The notes: generated by a model not told the origin, from the letters alone. A stretch of DNA of 64,000 bases from Flavobacteriaceae bacterium GF1 (GCA_009797885.1 WNKP01000001.1:1-64000); one strand, 5' to 3'. Counted from the stretch's first letter, positions 19,963 to 29,626 are shown. Numbers and translations: made by a program.

Positions 19963-21297
19963 ATGAAATCGACGTCTAAATCCGTATTGCTTGTTCTCAC
20001 GATTATCGCTTTTTCAATACCTGCCCATGGACAGTTTTTGAAGAAACTTGGTAAAAAGGCACAAAAAGCAGCTGAACGAACCGTTGAACGACGGGTTGAG
20101 CAAGAATCCTCAAAGAAGACCGACCAGGCCCTGGATTCCATATTGGAACCGGGAACAAAGGGACCACAAACGCCACCAAACCCAGACAGCCCCAAGGCCC
20201 CAAATAGCGGTAATGACCAATCCACCAATAGCGAAACGGGCACCAAGAACGGGGAATCGGTTCCCGGCGGAACAAAATCAATACAGGTATACAGTAAATT
20301 TGATTACGTCCCCGGTGACAAACCCTTGTTTTTCGATGACTTTGCCAACGATTTTATCGGGGATTTCCCTTCCAAATGGAATACCAATGGGGGCGGTGAA
20401 ATTGTAACCTTGGGAGACTCCCAGGAAAAATGGTATGCCATTACCAATAGGAGCATAACGTTGCCCAATCTGGCAAATGCGCTGCCAGAGGACTATACCA
20501 TTGAGTTTGACCTTAAAGTTGTAAATCTTACGAAAAAGACCGGTTCAGGAGCCAGATTGGAGATTTACCTGGCGGAAACCCCCAACCTTACCCTAAACGA
20601 AAGCTATGCAAGCAGTACGCTAAATTTTTGTCAGTACATTGCCATTGGTGTTCAGGTCACCAACGGGTTCAAGGACAATCCCAGTCCAATTTCCAACAGA
20701 TTGGCACGCGATTTAAGAAACGTCTACCAGGACATCATTCATATTTCAATTGCAGTAAACAAAAATCGATATCGCTTGTGGATAAACGAGAGTAAGATAG
20801 CAGACCTTCCGCAGTTTATTTATAGACCGGAACTTATCAATTATCTAAAACTCAAGGTTGACGGAACCGATCTGGAGACCAGGAACGAAAGGGTTTTGAT
20901 TAGCAACCTTAAAATCGCCGAAGGAGGTGTTGACCTAAGGCGAAAACTTATTGCAGAGGGAAAGATATCCACCAATGGAATTCTATTTGATTCGGGTTCC
21001 ACCAACATAAAACCCGAATCCATGGGAATCATAAGACAGATCTATCAAGTCTTACAACAAGATGGCAACATTAACCTAAAAATTGTTGGACATACCGATA
21101 GTGATGGCGCGGACGATGCCAACATGAAACTTTCCAAAGGTAGGGCCGATGCCGTAAAAAGTGCCTTGGTGAGTGTTTACGGGGTCGATAGCGGTCGTTT
21201 GATTACGGAAGGCAAGGGTGAATTGGAACCCGTTGCCGAAAACTCATCTCCCGAGGGCAAGGCCCAGAACAGGCGTGTTGAATTCATAAAACAATAA
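19963..21297 (+). CDS. OmpA family protein
   Basis: A 444-residue secreted protein: signal peptide (residues 1-23, ending PAHGQ), a basic coiled segment FLKKLGKKAQKAAERTVERR, a low-complexity Pro/Ser/Asn/Gly linker (about 55-105), a beta-sandwich of lectin/LamG-like pattern (about 115-315) and a C-terminal OmpA domain (about 335-444) with ILFDSGSTNIKPES, GHTDSDGADDANMKLSKGRA and NRRVEFIKQ. The OmpA domain binds peptidoglycan, so the protein links the outer membrane or periplasm to the wall. It is separated from the next gene by 5 bp and likely shares its transcript. Confidence 0.85.
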   Translation: MKSTSKSVLLVLTIIAFSIPAHGQFLKKLGKKAQKAAERTVERRVEQESSKKTDQALDSILEPGTKGPQTPPNPDSPKAPNSGNDQSTNSETGTKNGESVPGGTKSIQVYSKFDYVPGDKPLFFDDFANDFIGDFPSKWNTNGGGEIVTLGDSQEKWYAITNRSITLPNLANALPEDYTIEFDLKVVNLTKKTGSGARLEIYLAETPNLTLNESYASSTLNFCQYIAIGVQVTNGFKDNPSPISNRLARDLRNVYQDIIHISIAVNKNRYRLWINESKIADLPQFIYRPELINYLKLKVDGTDLETRNERVLISNLKIAEGGVDLRRKLIAEGKISTNGILFDSGSTNIKPESMGIIRQIYQVLQQDGNINLKIVGHTDSDGADDANMKLSKGRADAVKSALVSVYGVDSGRLITEGKGELEPVAENSSPEGKAQNRRVEFIKQ

Positions 21298-21302
21298 ATC
21301 CT

Positions 21303-22004
21303 ATGATGAAAAAAAAGTTTGTGACCATTCTTTCATTGTTCCTATGCATTATGGCAATTAAAGCACAGGACAATTGCAGCACCTATTATCCAATGGCTGA
21401 AGGCGCCTCCTACACCTATAATCTGTACAATAAGAAGAACAAGCTGGAAGGAACCACCGCCTATACCGTAACCAACGTGAACAACAATGGCGGCAACACT
21501 TCTGCTACCATGAAAATGAGGTTTGAAGATGCCAAGGGAAAAAATGCCTTTGAATCGGACTACACCATGACCTGTACGGGCGATGGCATAAAAATTGACT
21601 TTAAAAGCCTTTTTCCAAGTCAGATGCAACAACAATATGAAGCAATGAACCTTGAAATGGACATTACCGGGACGGATATTGAAATCCCGAACACCTTGTC
21701 CATTGGCCAGGAATTGGCCGATGCCAACATCAATGTCAACATGAGCATGAGCGGAATGAACATGAAGATTGAGGTGAATACCACGGACCGTACAGTGGTG
21801 GGTGAAGAATCAGTGACCACCCCAGCGGGAACCTTTGATTGTTTTGTTATCTCAGCGAACACCTCTTCCAAAATGATGATGGCAAATCATGAAATGAGCG
21901 ATAAAATCTGGCTGTCCAAAGGAGTGGGAATCGTTAAACAAGAGACGTATTCCAAAAACGGGAAACTGGAAAGTAGAATGGAATTGGAAACCCTTTCCAA
22001 ATAG
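21303..22004 (+). CDS. TapB/DUF3108-like periplasmic protein
   Basis: A 233-residue secreted protein with signal peptide (ending AIKAQ) and a single beta-rich domain. The order YYPMAEGASYTYNLYNKK, internal beta strands, VVGEESVTTPAGTFDCFVIS and KIWLSKGVGIVKQETYSKNG is the signature of the TapB/DUF3108 group of periplasmic lipid- or outer-membrane-associated proteins. It begins 5 bp after the OmpA gene, so both are probably one operon, ending at the hairpin 22005-22042. The precise role is unknown. Confidence 0.65.
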   Translation: MMKKKFVTILSLFLCIMAIKAQDNCSTYYPMAEGASYTYNLYNKKNKLEGTTAYTVTNVNNNGGNTSATMKMRFEDAKGKNAFESDYTMTCTGDGIKIDFKSLFPSQMQQQYEAMNLEMDITGTDIEIPNTLSIGQELADANINVNMSMSGMNMKIEVNTTDRTVVGEESVTTPAGTFDCFVISANTSSKMMMANHEMSDKIWLSKGVGIVKQETYSKNGKLESRMELETLSK

Positions 22005-22042
22005 AAAGGGCAAACCGTGGTCTAGACCGCGGTTTGCCCTTT
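22005..22042. terminator. shared bidirectional terminator (TapB-like / lipB)
   Basis: An almost perfect 38-bp palindrome (AAAGGGCAAACCG...CGGTTTGCCCTTT, one G/U-type mismatch) lies directly after the TapB-like stop and ends in T-rich sequence on both strands. Its left half also encodes the last residues of lipB (K-G-Q-T-A-V-stop), so terminator and coding sequence overlap. Confidence 0.85.
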
Positions 22043-22738
22043 AAATAACTTTGCTTCAAACAGCGTTTCAAAATGCCGAAGAAGTTTTTGCTTTACCTCT
22101 TCCATATCAACCGTTTCCTTTCCCAGTTCAATATTTAAGGAAGTAACGGCCTTATCCTTTATCCCGCAAGGTATCATTAAATCAAAATAGCCCAAATCCG
22201 CATTGATATTAAAGGCGAAGCCATGCATGGTGACCCAACGACTGGCGCGCACGCCCATGGCACATATTTTACGGGCAAATGGAGTGCCTACATCCAGCCA
22301 AACTCCCGTTTCACCATCGGAACGCTCTCCCTTAAGACCATATTCAGCCAAGGTCAAAATCACCATTTCTTCCAGAAACCTAAGGTATTTGTGGATATCG
22401 GTAAAGAAATTGTCCAAATCCAGAATGGGGTAGCCCACTATCTGTCCCGGCCCGTGATAGGTAATATCGCCCCCTCTGTTGATCTTATAAAATTTTGCCC
22501 CTTTCTCCGCCAATACCCGTTCATCCACAAGCAAGTTTTCCATATCACCACTCTTCCCAAGGGTAAACACATGTGGATGCTCCACAAATAGAAAATGGTT
22601 GGGTGTGGGCAGGTTCCGTTCTTCCCTTCGGTTCTTGATCTTGGTATCAACAATCCCCTTAAAGAGAAGTTCCTGGTAGTCCCAGGTTTCTTGGTAATCC
22701 TTTCGGCCTAAATCTTCTAGCAGGACTTTCTTGTTCAT
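22022..22738 (-). CDS. lipB: octanoyl-[acyl carrier protein]:protein N-octanoyltransferase
   Basis: A 238-residue LipB with the RGGDITYHGPGQIVGYPI motif, catalytic Lys157 (ARKICAMGVR) and the acyl-accepting Cys191 (MIPCGIKD). It transfers octanoate from ACP to the lipoyl domains of pyruvate, 2-oxoglutarate and related dehydrogenases, the first step of lipoate synthesis. LipA is not in this window. The coding end lies within the terminator hairpin. Typical length. Confidence 0.96.
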   Translation of the reverse strand: MNKKVLLEDLGRKDYQETWDYQELLFKGIVDTKIKNRREERNLPTPNHFLFVEHPHVFTLGKSGDMENLLVDERVLAEKGAKFYKINRGGDITYHGPGQIVGYPILDLDNFFTDIHKYLRFLEEMVILTLAEYGLKGERSDGETGVWLDVGTPFARKICAMGVRASRWVTMHGFAFNINADLGYFDLMIPCGIKDKAVTSLNIELGKETVDMEEVKQKLLRHFETLFEAKLFKGQTAV

Positions 22739-22761
22739 CCTACAAAAATACGAAGCCCCGA

Positions 22762-23505
22762 TTAGTTCTCCAGTTCCACCTTTAGGTCCATGGATTTTGG
22801 ATTTTTCATCATATCCAAAAAGTTTACTTCATACACCATGGTCTTTCCATCCATGGAAAAGGTTGCACCCTCCACATTTACGCGCTTTACACGTTTTGGA
22901 AAATGGTACTTGAAGGTGTAGGTCGACCCGGAAAGAAACATTTCGGCACCTTGCAAACTATCCAATTCCTGTTCAAACATAGTTTGATCCACAATGGTTA
23001 TCCTTCGGGTAAAAGTATTTCCTTTAAGGGCATAGTTTACCTGGGTTGTTGGCGTTTTGGATTTCATTGGGGAGGCGCTGTCCGGGCCAATGGAGGGCCC
23101 AAGTGAACCCGCTTCTTGAAAAGCGTTGAAGGCATCATTGACCTCCGACACCTTTTTAAACTCACTGTACATGTCAAAATTCATGGTGCCCTTTCCATGG
23201 TCCACTACCATACGGATGCTAAAGGGTTCCAGTTTTTTCAGTTTTGCTTGCTCTTCAGGAGACAATTGCGCTATACTATCTTTCTTTTCTTCCAATAAAT
23301 CCCTGAAAACCAATGTGGAATCGATGGCTTTTTCGGTGGAAAGCGTTGAATCCATGGAAGCTAACATGGCCATCATCTCATTTCCATCAAAATGAATATT
23401 TAATTTCCCGGAACCATCTTCATTAAAGTAAATCTCTTCAGTAAAATTACAGGAGGGCAACAGTGTGGAAAACACTAAAATTCCCAAAAGTCTTGAAAAA
23501 TTCAT
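22762..23505 (-). CDS. conserved lipoprotein of unknown function
   Basis: A 247-residue lipoprotein (lipobox STLLPSC, residues 14-19) with mature start NFTEEIYFNEDGSGKLNIHF, a beta-rich N-terminus, a charged helical middle (STLVFRDLLEEKKDSIAQLS region) and a beta C-terminus ending DLKVELEN. I know similar lipoproteins next to lipB/lysS in flavobacteria but no function. It lies 23 bp upstream of lipB on the same strand and is likely co-transcribed with it. Confidence 0.55.
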   Translation of the reverse strand: MNFSRLLGILVFSTLLPSCNFTEEIYFNEDGSGKLNIHFDGNEMMAMLASMDSTLSTEKAIDSTLVFRDLLEEKKDSIAQLSPEEQAKLKKLEPFSIRMVVDHGKGTMNFDMYSEFKKVSEVNDAFNAFQEAGSLGPSIGPDSASPMKSKTPTTQVNYALKGNTFTRRITIVDQTMFEQELDSLQGAEMFLSGSTYTFKYHFPKRVKRVNVEGATFSMDGKTMVYEVNFLDMMKNPKSMDLKVELEN

Positions 23506-23657
23506 GGTTGGTCGAATTCGTTTTGTAAAGGTTGACTAGTTTGCAAGATAGACCATTCCGTCCTAAACCGCCAGACCCTTGAAGAATAAATAAATCTGCT
23601 CTGCATACCAATGAATTCCATGGTCATTTCGTTATTTTTATATGAGTTTTGAGGTGT

Positions 23658-24419
23658 ATGATAAAAAAGTGCGTTGTTTTTCCATTACGGATGCTACTGC
23701 TGTTATGGGCAGTTTCTTGTTCCGATAGCGATACCCCCTTATTCGAATCTCCCATTACTGAGCCGGAGGCCGGGGAACAGGAGGAAGCTCCAAGGGAGGT
23801 TCCCGTGGGGGACAACGACTATTTTTATTTGGCCCTGGGAGACAGTTACACCATTGGTACTGGAATTGATCCCAAGGACAGTTATCCTTCACAGTTGGCA
23901 TTGACGTTGAACAATAGGGCCAATGTTTCGGTAAATCTTGAGGTTATTGCAACAAATGGTTGGCGTACGGACGACTTAATACGGGCCATTGAGGGGAAAA
24001 AAAGACAGGAATACAGTTTTGTCACCTTATTGATCGGCGTCAATAATCAATTTCAGGGGATACAGTTTTCGGTATTCCAGGACGAATTCAAAACACTGTT
24101 GGACAGGTCCATAGCACTTGCTGAAAATCGACCTGGACAGGTCATCGTCATTTCAATTCCGGATTATACCTATTCGCCAGGGGGCAAAATTTATGACTTT
24201 GGAGGTACCACTTCGGATCAAATTGATGACTACAATACTTTTGCGCGGAACACTGCAATTGAAAGGGGTTCACGCTTCATTAACATTACGGATATTAGCA
24301 GGGAAGGCCTTAAACAACCCGATTTGATCGCCCCCGATAGCTTGCACTTGTCCGGGAAGGCGTACAAACAGGTCATGGAACGGCTGTTGCCGGCTTTCGA
24401 TAGTATTTTTCCAAACTAA
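23658..24419 (+). CDS. SGNH/GDSL hydrolase lipoprotein
   Basis: The ATG at 23658 is used (a TTG lies 9 bases upstream). A lipobox-like WAVSC at about residues 17-21 precedes a Pro/Glu-rich linker. The catalytic domain has block I ALGDSYTIG (Ser about 63), block III GVNNQ and block V DSLHLS (Asp and His), which are the SGNH esterase/lipase blocks. It probably deacylates or deacetylates a lipid or glycan at the outer membrane or periplasm. The oxyanion Gly in block II (TNGWRTDDLI) is present. Substrate unknown. Confidence 0.85.
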   Translation: MIKKCVVFPLRMLLLLWAVSCSDSDTPLFESPITEPEAGEQEEAPREVPVGDNDYFYLALGDSYTIGTGIDPKDSYPSQLALTLNNRANVSVNLEVIATNGWRTDDLIRAIEGKKRQEYSFVTLLIGVNNQFQGIQFSVFQDEFKTLLDRSIALAENRPGQVIVISIPDYTYSPGGKIYDFGGTTSDQIDDYNTFARNTAIERGSRFINITDISREGLKQPDLIAPDSLHLSGKAYKQVMERLLPAFDSIFPN

Positions 24420-24430
24420 ATCCGGCCATT

Positions 24431-24586
24431 TTAATTGGGATTGTTCAGAATAACCAAAGCGGCAATGACCCCTGGAACCCAACCGCACAGCGTTAAAAGC
24501 AGCACTATAAGAAAGGATCCGCACCCCTTTCCAATGACGGCCAGTGGCGGGAAAATGATGGCCAATAATACCCTAATAAGACTCAT
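24431..24586 (-). CDS. YqaE/Pmp3 family small membrane protein
   Basis: A 51-residue protein with two transmembrane helices: MSLIRVLLAIIFPPLAVIGK then GCGSFLIVLLLTLCGWVPGVIAALVIL, ending in NNPN. The PPLAV segment, the GKGCG turn and the LCGWVPGVIAA helix are the signature of the Pmp3/YqaE family, small membrane proteins linked to stress and membrane potential. The reading frame is closed (156 bp, TAA stop). It lies convergent to the SGNH hydrolase, 11 bp from its stop, and runs opposite to the LuxR-type gene. Confidence 0.85.
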   Translation of the reverse strand: MSLIRVLLAIIFPPLAVIGKGCGSFLIVLLLTLCGWVPGVIAALVILNNPN

Positions 24587-24655
24587 GTTGATTTTGATTG
24601 ATGTACCATATAGGTCTAAAAATAACGTAACTTGTTACAGAAAAAGACGATTTAA

Positions 24656-25714
24656 ATGCGATTTTCTTTTCTCCTTTTTGCCCTTTTGACCTTTGGGACT
24701 TCCCAGGCCCAATTTCACTTTAAAGGACAGGTCTCCAAAGACTTTGCGAACAAAGAGGTCCATTTGTCCTTGGTGGAGGATTATCGCAGGTCTTCCCGAG
24801 TGTATTTGGACCAGGTTTTTCAGAAAACCGTTGCGGATTCCCTTGGATACTTCTCCTTTTCTGGAAATGCAATTCCTGAAACCAATCGGATTTATAGGAT
24901 TCATGTGGATGCCTGTGAAAGCGGTTCGGGAGATAAAAACCATATCATGGGTTTCTGTCCCGCTATGGAAAGCATACTGTTCATTGCAAACAACAGGGAT
25001 ACCCTCTCCCTGCCTTTGGGAATGGACCAACAGGCTTTCTGCGAAATAGTCTCCACAAACAGTATGTCCGCTGCGCTGTTACAATTGGATTTGCTCAAAG
25101 AAGAACTGATCGTGGATATATTGGAACAAGAAACCGAGGTTGCCAAAAACATGACCTATAAAAAATGGATACGGCAATTTCAAATCACAAGTCTAAATAC
25201 CGAGGAACCCCTGGCCGAATTGTATGGCTATAACTTTCTATCGAACAGGGAAAATGAAACCTATCCGTATTACCTCCAGGATTTACAAGAGAGTCCTTAT
25301 TATGAGGGGTTAAAAGGACGATTGAAGGAAATCTACCCCAAAGCAAGCTTTACCCAACAGTTCCAAAAAGAGCTTAAGGCCGATAGGACCCTTATTGCTG
25401 ATGAAGAAACCATTGGAGCCCGTTTTGAACTGATCCATATCCTGTATGTTGTCCTGGGAATTGCCGCCATACAAGCAACCCTCTATTCCTATGGTAGATG
25501 GAAACGCGCAAAGAACCAAAATCCCTTTGATGCGTTATCCCCACAGGAAAGAAAAGTGTTGAACGCCATATTGGAAGGAAAGTCCAATAAGGAGATTGCT
25601 ACGGATTTCTTCATTAGCCTAAGTACGGTAAAATCACATATCAACAGTCTTTATAAAAAACTGGGAATGTCTTCCCGGGACGAGATTTTTGCCTATTACA
25701 AGGGAAAACATTGA
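24656..25714 (+). CDS. membrane-anchored LuxR-type regulator
   Basis: A 352-residue protein with signal peptide (ending SQAQ, residue 19), an about 235-residue extracytoplasmic domain, one transmembrane helix (about 258-278, IHILYVVLGIAAIQATLYSY) and a cytoplasmic C-terminal LuxR-type HTH (about 294-345, LSPQERKVLNAILEGKSNKE with STVKSHINSLYKKLG). The domain order means the DNA-binding part is tethered to the inner membrane and the sensor faces the periplasm, a design known in Bacteroidota one-component membrane regulators. The sensor has several cysteines (CESG, FCPAME, FCEIV). Targets are unknown; the thioredoxin gene follows after about 90 bp. Confidence 0.8.
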   Translation: MRFSFLLFALLTFGTSQAQFHFKGQVSKDFANKEVHLSLVEDYRRSSRVYLDQVFQKTVADSLGYFSFSGNAIPETNRIYRIHVDACESGSGDKNHIMGFCPAMESILFIANNRDTLSLPLGMDQQAFCEIVSTNSMSAALLQLDLLKEELIVDILEQETEVAKNMTYKKWIRQFQITSLNTEEPLAELYGYNFLSNRENETYPYYLQDLQESPYYEGLKGRLKEIYPKASFTQQFQKELKADRTLIADEETIGARFELIHILYVVLGIAAIQATLYSYGRWKRAKNQNPFDALSPQERKVLNAILEGKSNKEIATDFFISLSTVKSHINSLYKKLGMSSRDEIFAYYKGKH

Positions 25715-25801
25715 TTTCGACCTGGGTCTAGTCCCTATTTCCAACCCAATCCCCTTTCCCAAAAAGTGTTTCTTGGTGATTTTCGGGAAAAACTGAAAAT
25801 C

Positions 25802-26344
25802 ATGAAAAAACTTTTTTTCCTAATGAGCATTGCCGTTGTTTTTCAACTGAAGGCACAGACCACGTACCAAGAGATAGCAACACCCAATGGGGACCCCTTT
25901 CTCTTGGGTAAGATAAGTAAGGCCAATTTAAAAGTATCTCCCTACCAAGCCTGGTACAAAAACAACCATGAGGCCTATCCTGTAGATGAAAATCTAGTGG
26001 CCCTATTTAAAAAGGAACTGAACCAGCACGAGGTTTTATTGTTCCTTGGCACCTGGTGCGGTGACAGTAAACGGGAGGTCCCAAGAATGCTTAAAATACT
26101 GGAGACGGCCAATTTCCCTGAAAAGCAACTGAAAATCGTGGCCTTGGACCGAAGAAAGGACAACTATAAAAAAGGGCTCAATGGGGAGGAAATAGGGTGG
26201 AACATAAAACGTGTCCCCACGCTGATCCTTCTAAAAAACGGAGTGGAGACAAATCGCATTGTGGAGCGACCTGTGGATACCTTGGAAGAGGATCTGTTGG
26301 CTATCCTGACCAATTTGGACTACACACCCAACTACGCCAACTAA
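25802..26344 (+). CDS. thioredoxin-like protein with CxxS-type active site
   Basis: The ATG at 25802 begins a signal peptide (MKKLFFLMSIAVVFQLKAQ). The fold is thioredoxin/TlpA-like: LLFLGTWCGDSKREVPRML around residue 95, where the second cysteine of the usual CxxC is replaced by serine (C-G-D-S), KIVALDRRKDNY and VPTLILLKNGVETNRI (cis-Pro). A single-cysteine active site suggests mixed-disulfide or isomerase-type chemistry rather than a dithiol reductase. It sits 90 bp after the LuxR-type regulator and before the lysS terminator. Confidence 0.75.
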   Translation: MKKLFFLMSIAVVFQLKAQTTYQEIATPNGDPFLLGKISKANLKVSPYQAWYKNNHEAYPVDENLVALFKKELNQHEVLLFLGTWCGDSKREVPRMLKILETANFPEKQLKIVALDRRKDNYKKGLNGEEIGWNIKRVPTLILLKNGVETNRIVERPVDTLEEDLLAILTNLDYTPNYAN

Positions 26345-26367
26345 GCCATAGTCCCATACTATGAATT

Positions 26368-26400
26368 AAAGCGCAAAAGTGTAATTTTGCGCTTTAATTT
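26368..26400. terminator. intrinsic terminator directly upstream of lysS
   Basis: An 11-bp perfect stem (AAAGCGCAAAA with TTTTGCGCTTT, 26368-26378 and 26385-26395) with a 6-base loop, followed by AATTTTT. It ends the thioredoxin transcript. It also contains TAATTTTG (26382-26389), a TAnnTTTG-like box that may serve lysS, whose ATG is at 26407. Confidence 0.7.
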
Positions 26401-26406
26401 TTGGCT

Positions 26407-28098
26407 ATGCAATTATCCGAACAAGAGCTTGTAAGACGAGAAAAACTCACCAAATTAAGGGAATTGGGCATTGATCCCTATCCTGCCGCGCTCTATCCCG
26501 TTGATACCAACTCCAAAAACATAAAGGAAGGTTTTGAGGAAGGCAAAAAGGTGGTCATAGCCGGTCGGTTAATGTCCCGTCGCATTCAGGGAAAGGCCTC
26601 CTTTGCAGAGCTTCAAGACAGCGAAGGACGGATTCAGGTGTATTTTAACCGTGACGAAATATGCCCTGGACAAGACAAAACAAGCTACAACGAGGTTTAC
26701 AAAAAACTGTTGGACATCGGTGACTTCATCGGAGTGGAAGGGACCCTTTTCACCACTCAGGTAGGGGAAAAAACGGTCATGGTCAAGAATTTCAAGATCT
26801 TAAGCAAATCCCTGCGTCCCTTGCCTTTACCCAAAGTGGATGCCGATGGTAAGGTTTATGATGAATTCAATGATCCCGAGTTGCGCTATCGACAACGTTA
26901 TGTGGATTTGGTGGTAAATCCCAAAGTAAAGGAAACCTTTATCAAGCGCACCAAAATTACGAACAGTATTCGGGAATTTTATAATGAACGGGGGTATTTG
27001 GAAGTGGAAACCCCTATCCTTCAGCCCATTCCCGGAGGTGCTGCGGCCCGGCCCTTCTTAACACACCATAATGCACTCAACATTCCCTTGTATTTGCGCA
27101 TTGCCAATGAGCTGTATCTAAAGCGTTTGATCGTAGGCGGATTTGATGGGGTATATGAATTCTCCAAAGACTTTCGGAACGAGGGGATGGACCGCACCCA
27201 TAATCCGGAATTTACGGTTATGGAACTCTATGTGGCTTATAAGGACTACCATTGGATGATGGAGATTACGGAGCAGCTCTTGGAAAAAGTGGCCAAGGAT
27301 GCTACAGGGGGTACAAAAATCACCGTTGGGGAAAATACCATCGAATTTAAGGCGCCCTATCCCAGGGTCCCTATTTTGGAGGCTATTAAGGAACATACGG
27401 GAATTGATGTTTCCGGCATGGGCGAAGCGGAACTCCGCGAAACGGCAAAAGGTTTGGATATTGAAGTCGATGGGACCATGGGCGTGGGGAAACTGATAGA
27501 CGAGATTTTTGGTGAAAAATGCGAACACCATTACATCCAACCCACTTTTATTACGGACTATCCCAAAGAAATGAGCCCGTTGACGAAAGCCCATCGCAGT
27601 AAACCAGGACTCACGGAACGCTTTGAGTTGATGGTCAATGGGAAAGAGCTGGCCAATGCCTATTCTGAGTTGAACGACCCCATTGATCAACGCGAACGTT
27701 TTGAAGAACAACTACGTCTTTCCGAAAAAGGGGATGATGAGGCGATGTTCATTGATCAGGACTTTCTTAGGGCCTTGGAATATGGAATGCCCCCAACTTC
27801 TGGAATAGGAATTGGCATTGACCGTTTGGTGATGCTAATGACCAATAACTCCAGTATCCAGGAAGTACTGTTCTTCCCACAAATGCGACCCGAGAAAAAG
27901 CAGGTGGAATTGACCGAAGAGGAAAAAATCATCATGGACATCCTAAAACCAAAGGGCGAAATGGTTTTGGCAGAATTAAAAAACGCAGCCGGACTTAGCG
28001 GTAAAAAATGGGATAAAAGCACCAAAAACCTTTCAAAACTAGGGTTGTTTCAAGTCGAAAAAAATGAAAATGGACTTTTTGCAAAGACAAAACAATAA
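26407..28098 (+). CDS. lysS: lysyl-tRNA synthetase, class II
   Basis: A 563-residue LysRS starting at the ATG at 26407 (a TTG six bases upstream is in frame). It has an OB-fold anticodon-binding domain with [20 protein letters not shown], class II motif 2 [18 protein letters not shown] and motif 3 [12 protein letters not shown]. The last 60 residues ([20 protein letters not shown] and a helical tail) extend beyond the catalytic core. The protein charges tRNA-Lys. The terminator hairpin directly upstream leaves only 11 bp before the start codon. Confidence 0.97.
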   Translation: MQLSEQELVRREKLTKLRELGIDPYPAALYPVDTNSKNIKEGFEEGKKVVIAGRLMSRRIQGKASFAELQDSEGRIQVYFNRDEICPGQDKTSYNEVYKKLLDIGDFIGVEGTLFTTQVGEKTVMVKNFKILSKSLRPLPLPKVDADGKVYDEFNDPELRYRQRYVDLVVNPKVKETFIKRTKITNSIREFYNERGYLEVETPILQPIPGGAAARPFLTHHNALNIPLYLRIANELYLKRLIVGGFDGVYEFSKDFRNEGMDRTHNPEFTVMELYVAYKDYHWMMEITEQLLEKVAKDATGGTKITVGENTIEFKAPYPRVPILEAIKEHTGIDVSGMGEAELRETAKGLDIEVDGTMGVGKLIDEIFGEKCEHHYIQPTFITDYPKEMSPLTKAHRSKPGLTERFELMVNGKELANAYSELNDPIDQRERFEEQLRLSEKGDDEAMFIDQDFLRALEYGMPPTSGIGIGIDRLVMLMTNNSSIQEVLFFPQMRPEKKQVELTEEEKIIMDILKPKGEMVLAELKNAAGLSGKKWDKSTKNLSKLGLFQVEKNENGLFAKTKQ

Positions 28099-28145
28099 GT
28101 ACTTTTCTTTCGACATTCACAGAAATCCATTAGCTTAGAATCCCA

Positions 28146-29576
28146 ATGGAACTCGGCAAAAAAATGGGCCTCGTCCTAGGGCCCCTGGTTTTTCTTGTAT
28201 TTCTTGCTCTCCCTTTTGAACTCGTATCCAAAAAAGGGGATTTGGTCATTGCCGTAGCAGTTTGGATGCTCTTTTGGTGGATTACCGAGGCGGTCTCCAT
28301 TTCCGTTACCGCTTTATTGCCCTTGCTACTGTTCCCCTTGCTAAAAATTTTGCCTATTGCAGAGGTTGGGGCAAACTACGGTAGCCCCATTGTTTTTTTA
28401 TTCTTTGGGGGCTTTGTTATGGCCTTGGCATTGGAAAAGGTAAATTTGCACAAGCGTATTGCCTTGAATATTATCCGGTTAACGGGAACCACCCCAAACA
28501 AAGTGGTACTCGGATTTATGATCGCCACTGCGGCATTAAGTATGTGGATCAGCAATACGGCCAGTACCGTGGTCATGTTGCCCATTGCCCTTTCGGTCAT
28601 TGGCCTGTTGATCAATGATGAGGATGGCTTCACCAAAAAAGATCAAAATTTTGCGCTCAGTGTCATGTTGGGCATTGCCTTCTCTGCCAATGCGGGAGGG
28701 ATAGCCACCGTTATCGGCACGCCCCCCAATTCGGTGATGATCGGCTTATTGGAAAATGAATATAACATCCAGATTTCCTTTTTAAAATGGATGACCCTGG
28801 GCGTTCCTTTCGCTGCCTTATTGATCGGTATTACCTATTTGGTCCTTGTCCGGTGGATGTTCCCCAACCGGGATTTGAAGTTCAATGCTTCCAAAGAAGT
28901 CATTCATGAGGAATTAAAAAAATTAGGGCCTACCTCTGGTAAGGAAAAAATGGTTTTGGTCATTTTTGGCATCACCGTTTTTCTGTGGATTTTCCGAACG
29001 CTTATCAATTCGGTTTTCCCAAAATTGGGATTGTCGGATACCATGATCAGCATATTTGCGGCCATTGCCCTTTTTGCGGTTCCCTACAATGCCAAAAAAG
29101 GGGAATTTATCATTCAATGGCAGGACACGTCCAAATTGGCTTGGGGGATATTGATTCTTTTTGGGGGAGGACTGGCATTGGCAAAGGGTATGTCCGTCAG
29201 CGGTATTGTGGATTTGGTGGCCAATGCGATTGCCCAAAGCGAAATAAGCATCCTGTTTACCGCTTCGCTGCTCATCTTATTGATGTTGTTCATGACGGAA
29301 CTCATGAGCAATGTCGCCCTGGTTGCCGTTTTGGCTCCGGTTGTGGCCGGTATTGCCATTGGCCTTGGCCTTCCCATCCTTTATCTCTTGATTCCCGTGA
29401 CCATGGCCAGTAGTTGTGCTTTTATGTTACCTATGGCCACACCGCCCAATGCCATTGTTTTTGCCAGTGGTTACGTAAAAGTGCCCCAAATGGCCCGGGT
29501 TGGCATTATCCTGAACCTCATATCCGTGGGCCTTTTAATTCTGGTCTTTCAATTTGTGGTCCCCCTACTTTTCTGA
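28146..29576 (+). CDS. SLC13/DASS family anion symporter
   Basis: A 476-residue membrane protein with about 11 hydrophobic helices. Two SNT-type motifs, SNTASTVVMLP near residue 140 and a second MSNVALVAVLAPV near 385, plus GTPPNSV and ATPPNAIVFASGY, are the signature of the divalent anion:Na+ symporter family (dicarboxylates or sulfate). The first SNT motif binds Na+ and carboxylate in VcINDY; the second is SNVA here rather than SNT. Substrate could be succinate, citrate or sulfate; sulfate would be of interest given the arylsulfotransferase nearby but is not shown. Confidence 0.85.
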   Translation: MELGKKMGLVLGPLVFLVFLALPFELVSKKGDLVIAVAVWMLFWWITEAVSISVTALLPLLLFPLLKILPIAEVGANYGSPIVFLFFGGFVMALALEKVNLHKRIALNIIRLTGTTPNKVVLGFMIATAALSMWISNTASTVVMLPIALSVIGLLINDEDGFTKKDQNFALSVMLGIAFSANAGGIATVIGTPPNSVMIGLLENEYNIQISFLKWMTLGVPFAALLIGITYLVLVRWMFPNRDLKFNASKEVIHEELKKLGPTSGKEKMVLVIFGITVFLWIFRTLINSVFPKLGLSDTMISIFAAIALFAVPYNAKKGEFIIQWQDTSKLAWGILILFGGGLALAKGMSVSGIVDLVANAIAQSEISILFTASLLILLMLFMTELMSNVALVAVLAPVVAGIAIGLGLPILYLLIPVTMASSCAFMLPMATPPNAIVFASGYVKVPQMARVGIILNLISVGLLILVFQFVVPLLF

Positions 29577-29602
29577 ACAAAAAAAAGCCCAAAAACTGGG
29601 CT
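29577..29602 (-). terminator. terminator of the LRR gene (leftward)
   Basis: A 6-bp stem AGCCCA/TGGGCT (29586-29591 with 29597-29602) with a run of A on its left, giving a U tail on the leftward transcript after the LRR gene stop. It lies between two convergent genes and may also slow rightward readthrough from the SLC13 gene. Confidence 0.7.
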
Positions 29603-29626
29603 ATATAATGTATTGCTGTCCAAACA

